Source: Anthopleura xanthogrammica (lineage: Eukaryota; Cnidaria; Anthozoa; Actiniaria; Actiniidae). Taken from it: 64,000 nt of DNA. A model generated the notes under the pieces. It had not been told where the DNA came from and searched no databases. It saw only the letters and a program-made list of their open reading frames with translations. The DNA lies in contig OZ025211.1 of the NCBI GenBank assembly GCA_964019055.1, positions 13,406,082 through 13,470,081 on the forward strand. Direction: 5' to 3'. The position numbers and the translations under genes were made by a program. This document shows, piece by piece, positions 9,536-18,753 of this stretch; position 1 is the stretch's first letter, and every line of letters starts with the position of its first letter.

Positions 9536-9622
9536 TTTTTAGGTTTTTCTTGCTGTGATTTCTTGCTGTTGTTGCGGTGCCTGTTGCTAGCCCTTCAGTT
9601 CCTCTAATAAGGGCTTCTAGAC
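9536..9622 (-). pseudogene. Gln-rich exon fragment, paralogue of 20945-21110
   Basis: The minus strand gives a short ARLEALIRGTEG-like reading followed by Gln-rich codons. The longer paralogue lies at 20945-21110. Here it abuts a collapsed DM palindrome directly. Confidence 0.4.
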
Positions 9623-9760
9623 GCGCTCTAGATGCACTCTTTTATTTGTGCATTTTATTGACTACTCCTCGATTACTACACAGCTTACAGTATCTCATCC
9701 CCAGAATAATCCGACAACTGAATTCGCTCGAAGCATTATTTATACACAAATCAAGAGTTC
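9623..9760 (-). pseudogene. DM-domain-like exon, copy E (truncated at palindrome)
   Basis: The 5' half of the exon remains (NNASSEFSC leader, YCKLCSNRGVVNKMHK) and the reading stops at the palindrome. The two palindrome arms are nearly fused, with the codons between them and the second Cys cluster gone. This looks like a hairpin-mediated deletion. Confidence 0.55.
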
Positions 9761-9916
9761 CACGCTTCTGCTTTAAGCGCATGCTCAGGGGGAATAAAAA
9801 GTAGGACAATATTTTGTAAAATATGTTATATTGTATTTTTCTTGTCAAGCACAACTTTCATTAATTATTCAAGATCATGTACCATTATGCGAGTTCTGAA
9901 ACAATTATACCGAAAA

Positions 9917-10179
9917 ATTAAAAATTAAACGAGACTTACCTGTAAGTTGAAGTTTGATTGGAATTCTACCGATCCAATAGAGATACATAGGGATTACGTG
10001 AGATTGAGCACGTGACCAGTAAACCACATATTTTAAAAAACAAGGCTAGTGGACAGGTAAATATCATTTAGGGAGTGGCATAAAAAATAGGGAGGGCACG
10101 TAATCCCTACGTGTCTCTATTGGATCGGTAGAATTCCATTCAAACTTCAACTTACAGGTAAGTCTTGTTTAATTTTTAA
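9917..10179. mobile_element. Palindromic DIRS-type mini-element
   Basis: A core at 9962-10135 has 22-bp perfect inverted ends (AATTCTACCGATCCAATAGAGA). Flanks of about 45 bp outside it are also inverted copies of each other (ACTTACCTGTAAGTTGAAG / CTTCAACTTACAGGTAAGT). Inside, GAGATTGAGCACGTGACC is shared with the right terminus of the neighbouring DIRS element. It looks like a deletion derivative or solo terminal structure of a related DIRS subfamily. Confidence 0.6.
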
Positions 10180-10362
10180 TTCTACCTCACCAATCGATAC
10201 TACGGGATCACGTAAGATGTTTAAAGCCCTGTGCATGACCCTTGGGATAATAAGAGACAGATTCATATTCATCAAATCTGTAATGATAGGTAAACAAGAC
10301 CATAGGTAAAATATATTCACAGCTATAACTTTGTAACATAAGTTTTAAAAACAGTCATATTT

Positions 10363-11214
10363 TTAACGGTTCTCCAGAATATTGCGGCCAAATTCCCCTG
10401 TGTTGTGGATTGGCTTGTTGTAAAACTTCCTGAAGGTAGATTCTTGACTCCATGTTGCTGTTTTCAGGATTGTCTCCAATGAGACTGTATTTTGCACTTT
10501 GCTTGTTGATGCCGCACGAGTACTGTGTGGAGTAAAGATATTCATGTCTATACCAGCATTTGTCAGTGTGGTTTTGATCCATCTTGATATTGTAGACTTG
10601 GATACTATGTTATAGGGTTTTGAAAAACTGATAAACAGTGCTTTCTCCTGACCCCTAAGTTTTTCAGTTCTCGTGATATTTTCCTTTAAGGTAGTGACTA
10701 TGCAAATATCTTTGTCCTCAGGATAGGCTGCAAATTCTAATTCTTGAATGTGCTTTCCTGGTTTTGTTGTTTTTATAGGTTTGGCTATTCTGAACTTGTA
10801 AAAACTGGAAGTGATTGTCATATTTTCCAAACTCAGTAGATAAATAGTTTGAGCTTGTTGAGCACTTAACAGTGCAACTAAAGTAACTGTTTTGAATGTC
10901 AACATCTTTAACGAAAGTTCAGCTGGGGGGCTTAGTGTCCTTAGATAACTAAGCACAATTTTTGTGTCCCATGTGACATTGTTTCTGGGCAGGCTTGGCC
11001 TTTTTTCAAATACACCTTTCATAAATCTGACAATCATTGGGTGTTTGCCTATGGGCTGTCCTGACTCTGTATACAATATGCAAGATAACGCTGAACGAGC
11101 TGTATTTACAGCACTGTAACCCAGATTTCTGTTAAACAATGAGGTTAAAAACTCAATTACAGTTCCCAAATTGGGTGAGCTGTTACTTTCACTCCTTTTA
11201 CTGCAAAAGTCCAT
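10363..11214 (-). pseudogene. DIRS tyrosine recombinase (YR)
   Basis: This 283-codon open frame has the core architecture of phage-integrase-type recombinases: a SAM-like N-terminal half (SLFNRNLGYSAVNTARSAL), then LVALLSAQQAQTIYLL, FTPHSTRAASTSK (the H-x-x-R box), TATWSQESTFRKFY with the nucleophilic Tyr. In DIRS enzymes the first box normally reads QR; here the catalytic Arg is Gln (CAA, one transition from CGA), so strand transfer should be dead. The enzyme would integrate the circular element DNA. It lies downstream of RNase H, as in DIRS-1. Confidence 0.82.
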
Positions 11215-11281
11215 TCATTGTCTGATGTAGGGTCCATACTGCTTTTGTGTTGATGGCCGCCATGATGACATGATGATGTCT

Positions 11282-12120
11282 TTAGCCGATTGCGAAATGT
11301 TGAGTCGTCGAGGGAATCCCTGACACAAGAAAAGCTGCTAACCTCATATTTGAGCTTAATGGATGAACAGCTTGGCGTTTGTATGGCAGTATTAGAGTGT
11401 TCTTTGTTCTAGGGAGTAATAAAGGACAATCTGTTAGCATATTCCCCAGTTTTGGGAACCATGTTTGGGTAGTCCACAGGGGGGCTATCAAAATACCAGT
11501 AGCTCTGTCCTCTTGGATCTTTGCTAATGCCTTACCTATGAGGCAGATAAGTGGGAAAGCATAAAAGTATTTGTTCCAAGGGATAGAAAATGCATCTACA
11601 GCATGAGCTTCAGGATCAGGTTTCCATGCATTATAAGGCAGGATTTGTTTATTTACCCTAGATGCAAAGAGGTCAATTTTTGGTGTAGCCCACACCTTTT
11701 CTATGGCATGGAATAATTTTGGATTTAGTTGCCATTCAGTGTTATCATGATTCACCCTGCTCTCTTTTTCTGCTTCTGTGTTTTCAACACCTGGCAAGTG
11801 ACAGGCACTCAACCAGATCTCCCTCTCAATACACCAGTCCCAAATATCTCTGGTTATTTTGTAGCAGGAGTCTTTCGTACCCCCATGTTATTGATGTAGC
11901 TTACAGTAGTGGTGTTATCTGATTTAACCTGTATGTGGACTGATTTTTCATTGCTGCACAAAGCTTTAAGGGAGAGTAGAACAGCTAACAGCTCTAGACA
12001 ATTTATATGATAGTTTTGCTCTTCTAGGTTCAAGGGTCCCCCTGTTTTTATCTCACCCTTGACTCCACCCCAACCTGAGCCAGAGGCATCTGTTTTCATA
12101 ATCAAGTTGGGGTTCCCAAG
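11282..12120 (-). pseudogene. DIRS RNase H region, frameshifted
   Basis: The minus frames give MKTDASGSGWGG, NCLELLAVLLSLKAL and KSDNTTTVSYINNMGG, the acidic RNase H motifs of DIRS elements. After a frame change near 11870 they give RDIWDWCIEREIWLSACHLPGVENTEAE and a PKIDLFASRVNKQILPY block typical of the DIRS Pol C terminus. There are two frameshifts, one against the RT frame near 12110 and one near 11870. The domain would degrade the RNA strand during element replication. Confidence 0.8.
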
Positions 12121-13298
12121 TGATATGGGACAGGAGGAGGTGGATATATTAGAAATCCACCATTGAATATCTCTCCTTGGTCAGAGATACATATTTGAGA
12201 ATCAAAATCTCCTTTTTCTTGTTTAAGGGCAGCTAATTTTTCATTTTCTTTTAACCTGTAGAATAACCTTCCATGTTCCACTGCTGGGAAACTGGCTACC
12301 AACTGCCCAATAAGTTCTGATAACTCTCTTATGGTTATCATGTTTTTTCTAAGTATGTCTGTGCAGGATTTTGTAAGTTTTGTGATTTTTCCCTCTGTTA
12401 ATGTAACACTCATTTCTACAGAGTTAATAATAAATCCCAAATATGTAAGGGTTTGAGAGGGTTCAAACACTGATTTTTGGGGGTGTATAACAAATCCTGC
12501 TTTAAGTGTTAATTCCACAGTATCCATTACATTTTCTCTGCATTCAGTTAATTTATCTCCAATTAGGAGTGAGTCATCAATGTAAGAGGAATTTAAATGT
12601 CCTTTCCTTCTTAATACTGAAAAAAATGGCTTGGTTATCTTGGTAAATATCCGTGGTGCACTGGACAAGCCATTAGGGAGGCAGGTATATTGAAAAAATT
12701 GCCCTTTCCACTGAAATCGCAAAAATTTCTGATATTCGGGCAAGACTGGTACAGAGTAGTATGCATCTTTCCAGTCTATGGAGGCCATATAACAATCTTT
12801 TGTTATCAGAGTTAAAGCTGATGTAAATGTTTGCATTTTGAAATGGTGTTTTTCCACCTTCTCATTCAATTTTCTGAGGTTCAGTATAAGTCTGTGGCCT
12901 CCATCTTTTTTACATCTTATAAAGATTGTTGAAATGAATTCCCCCACAGAATGGGTAGTTTGCATTAAAACTTCTTTCTGGAGTCTTTCAATTTCCAGAT
13001 CAATTATCTTTTCTTCGCTCATACTGAATGACTTAGCACGTGGAGCCTTATTTTGTAATGGGTTTTCAGTAAATTCAATGGAACAACCCTCAATATTTTC
13101 GAGGATCCATTCATCTGTAGTAAGATCCTTCCAATTTTGGGCAAAGTGTTTCAATCTACCTCCTCTGAAGTCATTTACAATAGAAGGTAAACGGTTGTTT
13201 AAATCTTTGATAAAGGGTTCCCAATTATGGGAAAAATTACTTGCATTTGTGTGCACATGTATTATTGTTTCCTGTCCTTCCATTTCTGTTGCTTCCAC
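12102..13298 (-). CDS. DIRS reverse transcriptase
   Basis: The 398-codon frame shows RT motifs in order: KKDGGHRLILNLRKLNEKV, ASIDWKDAYYSVPVLPEYQKFLRF, LPNGLSSAPRIFTKI and the catalytic SYIDDSLLIG, followed by LTYLGFIINS and ELIGQLVASFPAVEHGRLFYR. The spacing matches DIRS-type RT. The frame is intact to its end, where a one-base shift near 12110 displaces RNase H. It begins in a different frame from the Gag-like ORF that it overlaps slightly (13262-13298). Known role: copying element RNA. Confidence 0.85.
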   Translation of the reverse strand: MEATEMEGQETIIHVHTNASNFSHNWEPFIKDLNNRLPSIVNDFRGGRLKHFAQNWKDLTTDEWILENIEGCSIEFTENPLQNKAPRAKSFSMSEEKIIDLEIERLQKEVLMQTTHSVGEFISTIFIRCKKDGGHRLILNLRKLNEKVEKHHFKMQTFTSALTLITKDCYMASIDWKDAYYSVPVLPEYQKFLRFQWKGQFFQYTCLPNGLSSAPRIFTKITKPFFSVLRRKGHLNSSYIDDSLLIGDKLTECRENVMDTVELTLKAGFVIHPQKSVFEPSQTLTYLGFIINSVEMSVTLTEGKITKLTKSCTDILRKNMITIRELSELIGQLVASFPAVEHGRLFYRLKENEKLAALKQEKGDFDSQICISDQGEIFNGGFLIYPPPPVPYHLGTPT

Positions 13299-14498
13299 TT
13301 GGGGTATTGATTTTGTCTCTGGAAGGCACCTCTGTTTTGGGAGTACCCCTGGTTCCTTTGGCCTAAAAAATTTCTCCCTTTGCTTGCATATGCATTTTTG
13401 CCTTTAAAGCTTTGAAATCCCAATTTTCCTGCAACTTTGTTTGTTTCATTAAATTCTTTTATCGACTTGGGTAGGTCATCTCCAAATAGTAGCTTGGTTA
13501 CAGGAACCTGGGCTGAGCACAGCTGTCTATATTCTGGGTTCATGTCCTGTTTCATGAGTTCCCTCCTTTTGAGGTTTAAATCTTGCTGTGCTAGCCCCAC
13601 AAAGGTAATTGCATCCAGAAGTTTTCTTAGTGTGTCACTAAGATCCAGTTTTTCTGGGGTTTTATTTGTCTTTAAGGACAGTATGTTGTCTGACAGGATG
13701 CTAAGTGATGAAATAGCCTTTTCTAAGTACTTTTGTGATTTTTGCACTTCTTATGTCTTTTGACTTTGAAGGTGGTGGGAGCTTGGTCCAGATTTCTGGA
13801 TTGACCTTAGGCACATGAGTGGAGCAGTTTTTTGGTCTTGGGTATTTCTCTAATAGCTCCTTGATTTTTTCTTCCCCTAATTTTTTGAACACTGCATCAT
13901 TTATGATGCTGGACAATTTTTCATTGATATCTGGTCCCATGTCCGTGTCTTCAGTAAAGTCTCCCGCAATCTCTTGAAGGAGATCGTCACATTCCTGAGG
14001 AATTATTGTTGGGATTTTTCCCCTCATCATTCTCGAGGCCTGCGAGACGATCTTCGAGGTTCTTCTCTAAGTTTCCCCTAGATGTTTCACTGGATACCTC
14101 TTCCTCGTCTTCAGTATTAGATTTATCTAACTGATCTTGCAGAGAGGCAATTTTGTCTCCCATTGTTCGTTGCGTGGCGTTCAATTTTGATTGCCCGCTC
14201 ACCTGCTGCTGAACGAGTGTATTCATTGACTCTAGCAGCATGACTATCTTGTCATTTTCGGTACTTTTACCGTTGTGTGAAGCATGTTCACCATGGTTCT
14301 CAGTTCCCCTTTTGGGGCATCTTTTGAGGGATTGTCCTCTCTCTTTCTGAGGTCGTCAAGATGTTGTGTTTCGGCGGGAAAATCGCCATCTTGGATGTGT
14401 CTCTTCTTGTTGGCCTTGGTTGGTATTTTCCCTGACGCCGGCCGTTTCTTCCCGGTTTTTTCGCCACCAAGCTCTGATTCTGTCTTCTCCTCAGACAT
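13262..14498 (-). pseudogene. DIRS Gag-like ORF split over four frames
   Basis: Four minus-strand frames abut: 14498-14244 (Lys-rich start MSEEKTESELGG), 14241-13987 (coiled-coil-like, Gln/Glu-rich), 14030-13701 and 13747-13262. The last carries DMNPEYRQLCSAQVPVTKLL and FGDDLPKSIKEF, the conserved block of DIRS Gag-like proteins, then a Gln/Lys-rich basic tail. The first ATG at 14498 lies about 170 bp inside the right inverted terminus, a normal leader length. At least three frameshifts inactivate it. Confidence 0.7.
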
Positions 14499-14663
14499 CG
14501 TTCAGTTGATTAAGTGAATTTTTCTTTTCTGCCGCTGTATTTACTCGTATTTATTAGGACCTCGTCCAACAACAACCTTCTCCGTGGTTTACAAAGTCGC
14601 TCATGTGGTTTACTGGTCACGTGCTCAATCTCACGTGATCCGTAGTATCGATTGGTGAGGTAG

Positions 14664-14877
14664 AATTGCATATTTTACAACATATTATACCACTTTTTAA
14701 TCCCCTGAGCATAGTTTTCTTCATCGTCTTCGCGACTAGGAAAACTCAGATCGTTTATCATGTAGTCTCCTTCGCAGTGGGCTGTTGCGAGATTGAAAGG
14801 CGCTACTCGACACACTGGTGTGTTTGCAGAGACTAAAGTACTCTGTTCCAGCCTCACCCGTTTCCGTTTCTCTCTAC
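14664..14877 (-). pseudogene. Fragment of a repeated coding exon (copy 1)
   Basis: The minus strand reads LSREKRKRVRLEQSTLVSAN then TPVCRVAPFNLATAHCEG. The second copy at 20395-20640 carries the same protein (RSLEEELSRDKRKRLILEQ ... RVAPFNLATAHCEEDEEG, stop). The N-terminal half is charged and coiled-coil-like. The function is not recognised. The fold-back element at 14882 is inserted inside this copy, whose other part continues at 20315. Confidence 0.5.
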
Positions 14878-14881
14878 TTAA

Positions 14882-16566
14882 GAGCCTGTCCATGAGAGGA
14901 CAAGGCAGACGTGATACATGCCATCTCTCCGATTTCAATGAAACTTGGCGCAGAGAAAGTTTTCACTCAAAAACTCAACATGCCAAAATATTTCGGAATT
15001 CGGAAATATCGGGGGGGAGTTAGACCACCCCCCTGCTTTTTTTCCAAAAATCTCAAAAAATTCACCCTGCAAAATGGAAAAAGTAAAGACCTCCCAAACT
15101 CTCAGAATTCAACAGATTTTACTTTGGCTGGACATGAGTATACTTACATTTTTTGTCAATCCATGACAGGAGTTTGCAGTAGTTTGATTGAAGACTTGTC
15201 AATCAGCAGACGTTAATAATTAACCCTATAAAATAACATGCCAAAATAGGCCAATTTAATGACCAAATATCTCCAATGGCCAAGGCTATATTCAAATGAC
15301 AACACCATCACCGTTTAACTCTATGGTTGGTCTAAGGAATTCAAGAATAAAATTATTGGGACCTCTTAATTTCTTTGCGCAGGCCGTGCTTGAAACCTGT
15401 CATTGAGAGCAATAATATTTTCTCCAAATCGTCAAACTACGATGGCAAGATGAGAAGTTTGGTGCATTTCAAACCGTTTTTCCAACTCTTTTGCATGTTT
15501 ACTTAATCATTGGACTCCCTGAGAGGTTCAAAAACAGTGAAACTCCGATATAATTAGAGATAAGGCCAATTGTTTTCGAAAAACAGCGTCAACTTATCAC
15601 TTTGTAAATGATGATTCTTCCGAAAAAGCCCGATATTTTCGTTATCTAAGTACATAAATGAAATCGTTGAATATATGCCATAACTTAGCATTATAATGAA
15701 GATTTGTATTATATTTATTCTAAATTTTGGTCGGCGGCTGAAGGGTTGACAAGTTCAGGTGAGTGAAAATCTACGCTTACGTGACAATGTTGACATAATG
15801 ATTATGCATTTTGATGGCATTTGGCTTCACATAACAATAACAAGAACAGCTTTCTAAAATTGTATAGTGGATTACTTCAGTAACATGGAAGCTGTTCCCT
15901 CGGATGAACTATGTATCAATCAATAAAACTTTTTATACTTACATCAGGCCCTCTTGCAGTGTGCTAAAGCTGCTGCTGTATTTCAAAGGACCGTCGGTCG
16001 TTCGATACTCTTATGGCGAAACATTCCTTTTGGCGAAGTGCAAAACAACACAAAATTTGATGAATATAAACATTATATATCTTCCTCTTTAGTAACTATG
16101 AAAACTACCGACCATATTCCTAGATTGGTACGGTATACTTTGCTTTCCTATGAAATCCGAGCAAAACTCGAGCACCTCATAGCGTGACTGAGCCTGTGGC
16201 CAGCGGATGTCACACAGGAAACCCGCCGATCAATGTGCATAAAAATTGCTTGTTATAGGGAAAACACGTGAGTTGGACTTTATAATCACATGAGTTGGAC
16301 TTAATGCATTTTAATGCAATTCAGTGCATTTTAAAGCAATGTCTCAACTGTTATGTTCATTTGCAAGGCATTGTACTATTCAATGTAGTCTTTCATCACG
16401 ACAGTATTGTGGAGATCAAAATGAGCTTCGCCCTCTGATTTCATGGTTTTAGCAACGTGAATCCTCATCTTAGATAATTGAAAGTTGCACAAGGAAGCGT
16501 TTTCTCTGAAAAGGAGCTAATACTTGCGCGAGTGGGCCTATTTGATGAAGACGATACTGATCATGA
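14882..16566. repeat. Left arm of fold-back element 1
   Basis: This is an inverted match to 17948-20310 and a direct match to 35015-36650 of fold-back element 2. It holds short ORFs shared by all arms (14911-15216 and 15904-16187) that resemble no known protein. A frame break in one of the four arms argues against coding. Confidence 0.85.
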
Positions 16567-16724
16567 CTCGGACCTACAAAACTTGAATCACTTCATCAGG
16601 AGGACTGCAGAAGGGAGAGTCAGCCCCGTCAGATCACAGTGTACCTCTGTGACGACACGGAATTCTAGTCGTCTTCTTTCAACTCTTGCCCATATTAATC
16701 ACAGCTGTTATCGTATTCAATTAC

Positions 16725-17623
16725 TGTAATCCTTGGAACATGAATCAAACATGAAAAAGGATTACTTAATAATAGGTAAAAATGTACTACATGTCCACAC
16801 AATAAGAATCTGGAATCGGCCTTCATTGTGTTTATCTCTAGTGTATGCTAAGTTAATCCCTTATTATTTGGACATAAGTCCATTGAGTAAATAGTCTTTC
16901 AGTACCATTGATATTACGTTGGAAACCACGGTTGCCAGAGACGCTATAAAATGGGAAGTCCTTGAATATGTTTTTAATATTTTAGCTAATTTATGAGTTG
17001 TTTACGATATTTAATGTTTACTGTTACCAAAGTTTTAGCTAGCTTATTCTCATAACGAACTTCGCTAAAACTTAGATTTCTTTTGATAGAAAGTCGTACA
17101 ATTAGTTGTTCTTTGCATTTGCTATTTTACTTTAATGTACTGTTTAACGAATTTATAAGAAAACTTAGGAATTACTTCTTAATAGCTACCAGCCGGGGGT
17201 GCACACCTCATCAGTTGTTAAGAGAAGTTACATTAGATTGGCATCTGTCCATCATGGCATAGCGCTACTATTTAAGTCGGAGCACGCGCCAGAATTGAGA
17301 GTTGAGTAGCCCAGAGAGTAGCCGCAATATAGAAGAGTGCCCCAAGAGTTGAGCAGAAGTAGAGACTAAAATTTAAGGGACTAAACAACATGTAAGGAAG
17401 GACACACTAGCATATAAGGTAATGTGAATCTTTTACAATGGCTATCTCGTGAATCGTGCTTACCAGTTATGTATGTTTGAGACTGATGCGTGTGAGATTT
17501 TCGTATCAATAAAGTAAACTATTTGTCTTGATGTAATGTGTAACATGTAATTGCCCTGCACAACTCAACGAACTCGCGCTGTCGCAGACAAGAAATTGTT
17601 CCGTCACACCTGACGTTCTGACA
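16725..17623 (+). repeat. Solo LTR with 5-bp target duplication
   Basis: The 899-bp unit starts TGTAATCC and ends TTCTGACA (TG...CA). It is flanked by ATTAC on both sides (16720-16724, 17624-17628). It contains a TATA-like TATTTAAG near 17271 and an AATAAAG signal near 17508, in the right order for an LTR on the plus strand. No internal retroviral-type coding remains, so it is a solo LTR left by LTR-LTR recombination inside the fold-back spacer. Confidence 0.72.
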
Positions 17624-18038
17624 ATTACGTCGTCGACACAGCATTACTACAGGAGAAAAGCTGAGTGGACAGTCGATGTCGTGTTAGAGGTAACTCCTCT
17701 TAATAGAGGATTTACGACAAACCAAAAGAAAGCCTGATACCTTGTAGTTAGAATACAAATGACATATTTCCAATTACCTGCACAAATAGGGACGATCACA
17801 TTCCATTTTGATTTGATATCCTTGGCCATTTGTAGGTTAACTCCCCTTTCAGGCTTTCCTTTACGTTCACCATGTAGTGAATGCAGCAGTTTTTGAGGCC
17901 CTGAACTTGATACCTTATTCACCTCGGTGTTTTGGACAGTTTGTGAAATCATGACCAGTGCCGTCTTCATCAAATAGGCCCACTCGTGCAAGTATTAGCT
18001 CCTTTTCAGAGAAAACGCTTACTTCGGGAACTTTCAAT

Positions 18039-18753
18039 AAGCCACTTCACGGTTTCATCCGCCATCTTGAAATTGGGGCTAACGCGGGGTGGGTGGGGGG
18101 GGGGGGTACTCCCTATAATGGACTATACGGGGATGCTCCACCCGAAAGGGGTACGTTTTTCAGGCTGCAGTATAGAAAAGGGGTGGGAATTTGTGAATTT
18201 TGGTATAAAAAGGGGTAGTTTTTCTTCAAAAGTATAGAAGGGGTTACTTTTTGCTTAAATTTGGTATATCAAAGGGTAAGTGTTCGAGAGTCCGGGCTGA
18301 GCATCCCCGTATGGAACGACCCGAAGTACCCCCCCCCCCCGGAATCTGGATCACTTTGACTTTCTGTAACTCCCCTCATTTTTAATGGATTTTCAAAATT
18401 TATGCTTCAATTATCAGCAGCTGTGTATACCTGTTGTAGAACGAAAAAAATAAAACCAATGTAGGTGTTTTAACTAGTTTTGTGACTCATCTTATTTTTA
18501 CAATTTTTTCATATTCACGTGCCCATCGTTTTATTATAAAAACAAACATTTATTTTCTTAATTTAGAGCTTTGCATTTTCCATCATATTTAGAGGTATAA
18601 CTAACAAAGAAAATATCTTTTCAAAAAAGTTTAAATCTTGAAAATCCATCAAAATTGAGCGGAGTTACGGGAAGTCAAAGTGATCCAGATTCCTATATAT
18701 TTTGCGGCGATTGCCCCAATTTCAAGATGGCGGACAAAACCGTGTAGTGGCTT
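18039..18753. mobile_element. MITE with AT duplication, itself interrupted
   Basis: The ends AAGCCACTTCACGGTTT and AAACCGTGTAGTGGCTT are inverted repeats that extend about 50 bp (…ATCTTGAAATTGGGGC). A second inverted pair lies inside (GGAATCTGGATCACTTTGAC at 18341 and its complement at about 18677). AT flanks both sides, and the uninterrupted site CAATTG is visible in the other arms, which supports a 2-bp AT target duplication. Confidence 0.7.
18088..18340. mobile_element. G-tract MITE nested in the larger MITE
   Basis: It starts with a run of G then TACTCCCTATAATGG and GGGGATGCTC, and ends with the inverted GAGCATCCCCGTATGGAAC and a run of C. The middle has AAAGGGGT-type short repeats. It interrupts the left half of the surrounding MITE, so it is younger. 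Confidence 0.6.

Larger units (their letters stand above)
10178..14667 (-). mobile_element. DIRS-type retrotransposon, near full length, decayed
   Basis: The element runs on the minus strand with Gag-like, RT, RNase H and tyrosine recombinase regions in the canonical DIRS order. The ends are inverted repeats of about 40 bp: AATTCTACCTCACCAATCGA at 10178 and its complement ending at 14667, differing by an indel. DIRS elements integrate through a circular intermediate and a tyrosine recombinase, so no target duplication is expected and none is evident. All four coding regions carry frameshifts. Confidence 0.8.

Noticed and set aside
12838..13407. 189-codon plus-strand ORF over the DIRS RT
   Set aside because: It is antisense to a clear RT and Gag region with low-complexity Ser/Phe composition.
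14911..15216. 101-codon ORF near the ends of the fold-back arms, present at 14911, 19976, 35044 and in part at 39549
   Set aside because: It repeats only because the arms are duplicated; one arm has a frame break in an A/T run, no domain is visible and the composition is not protein-like.
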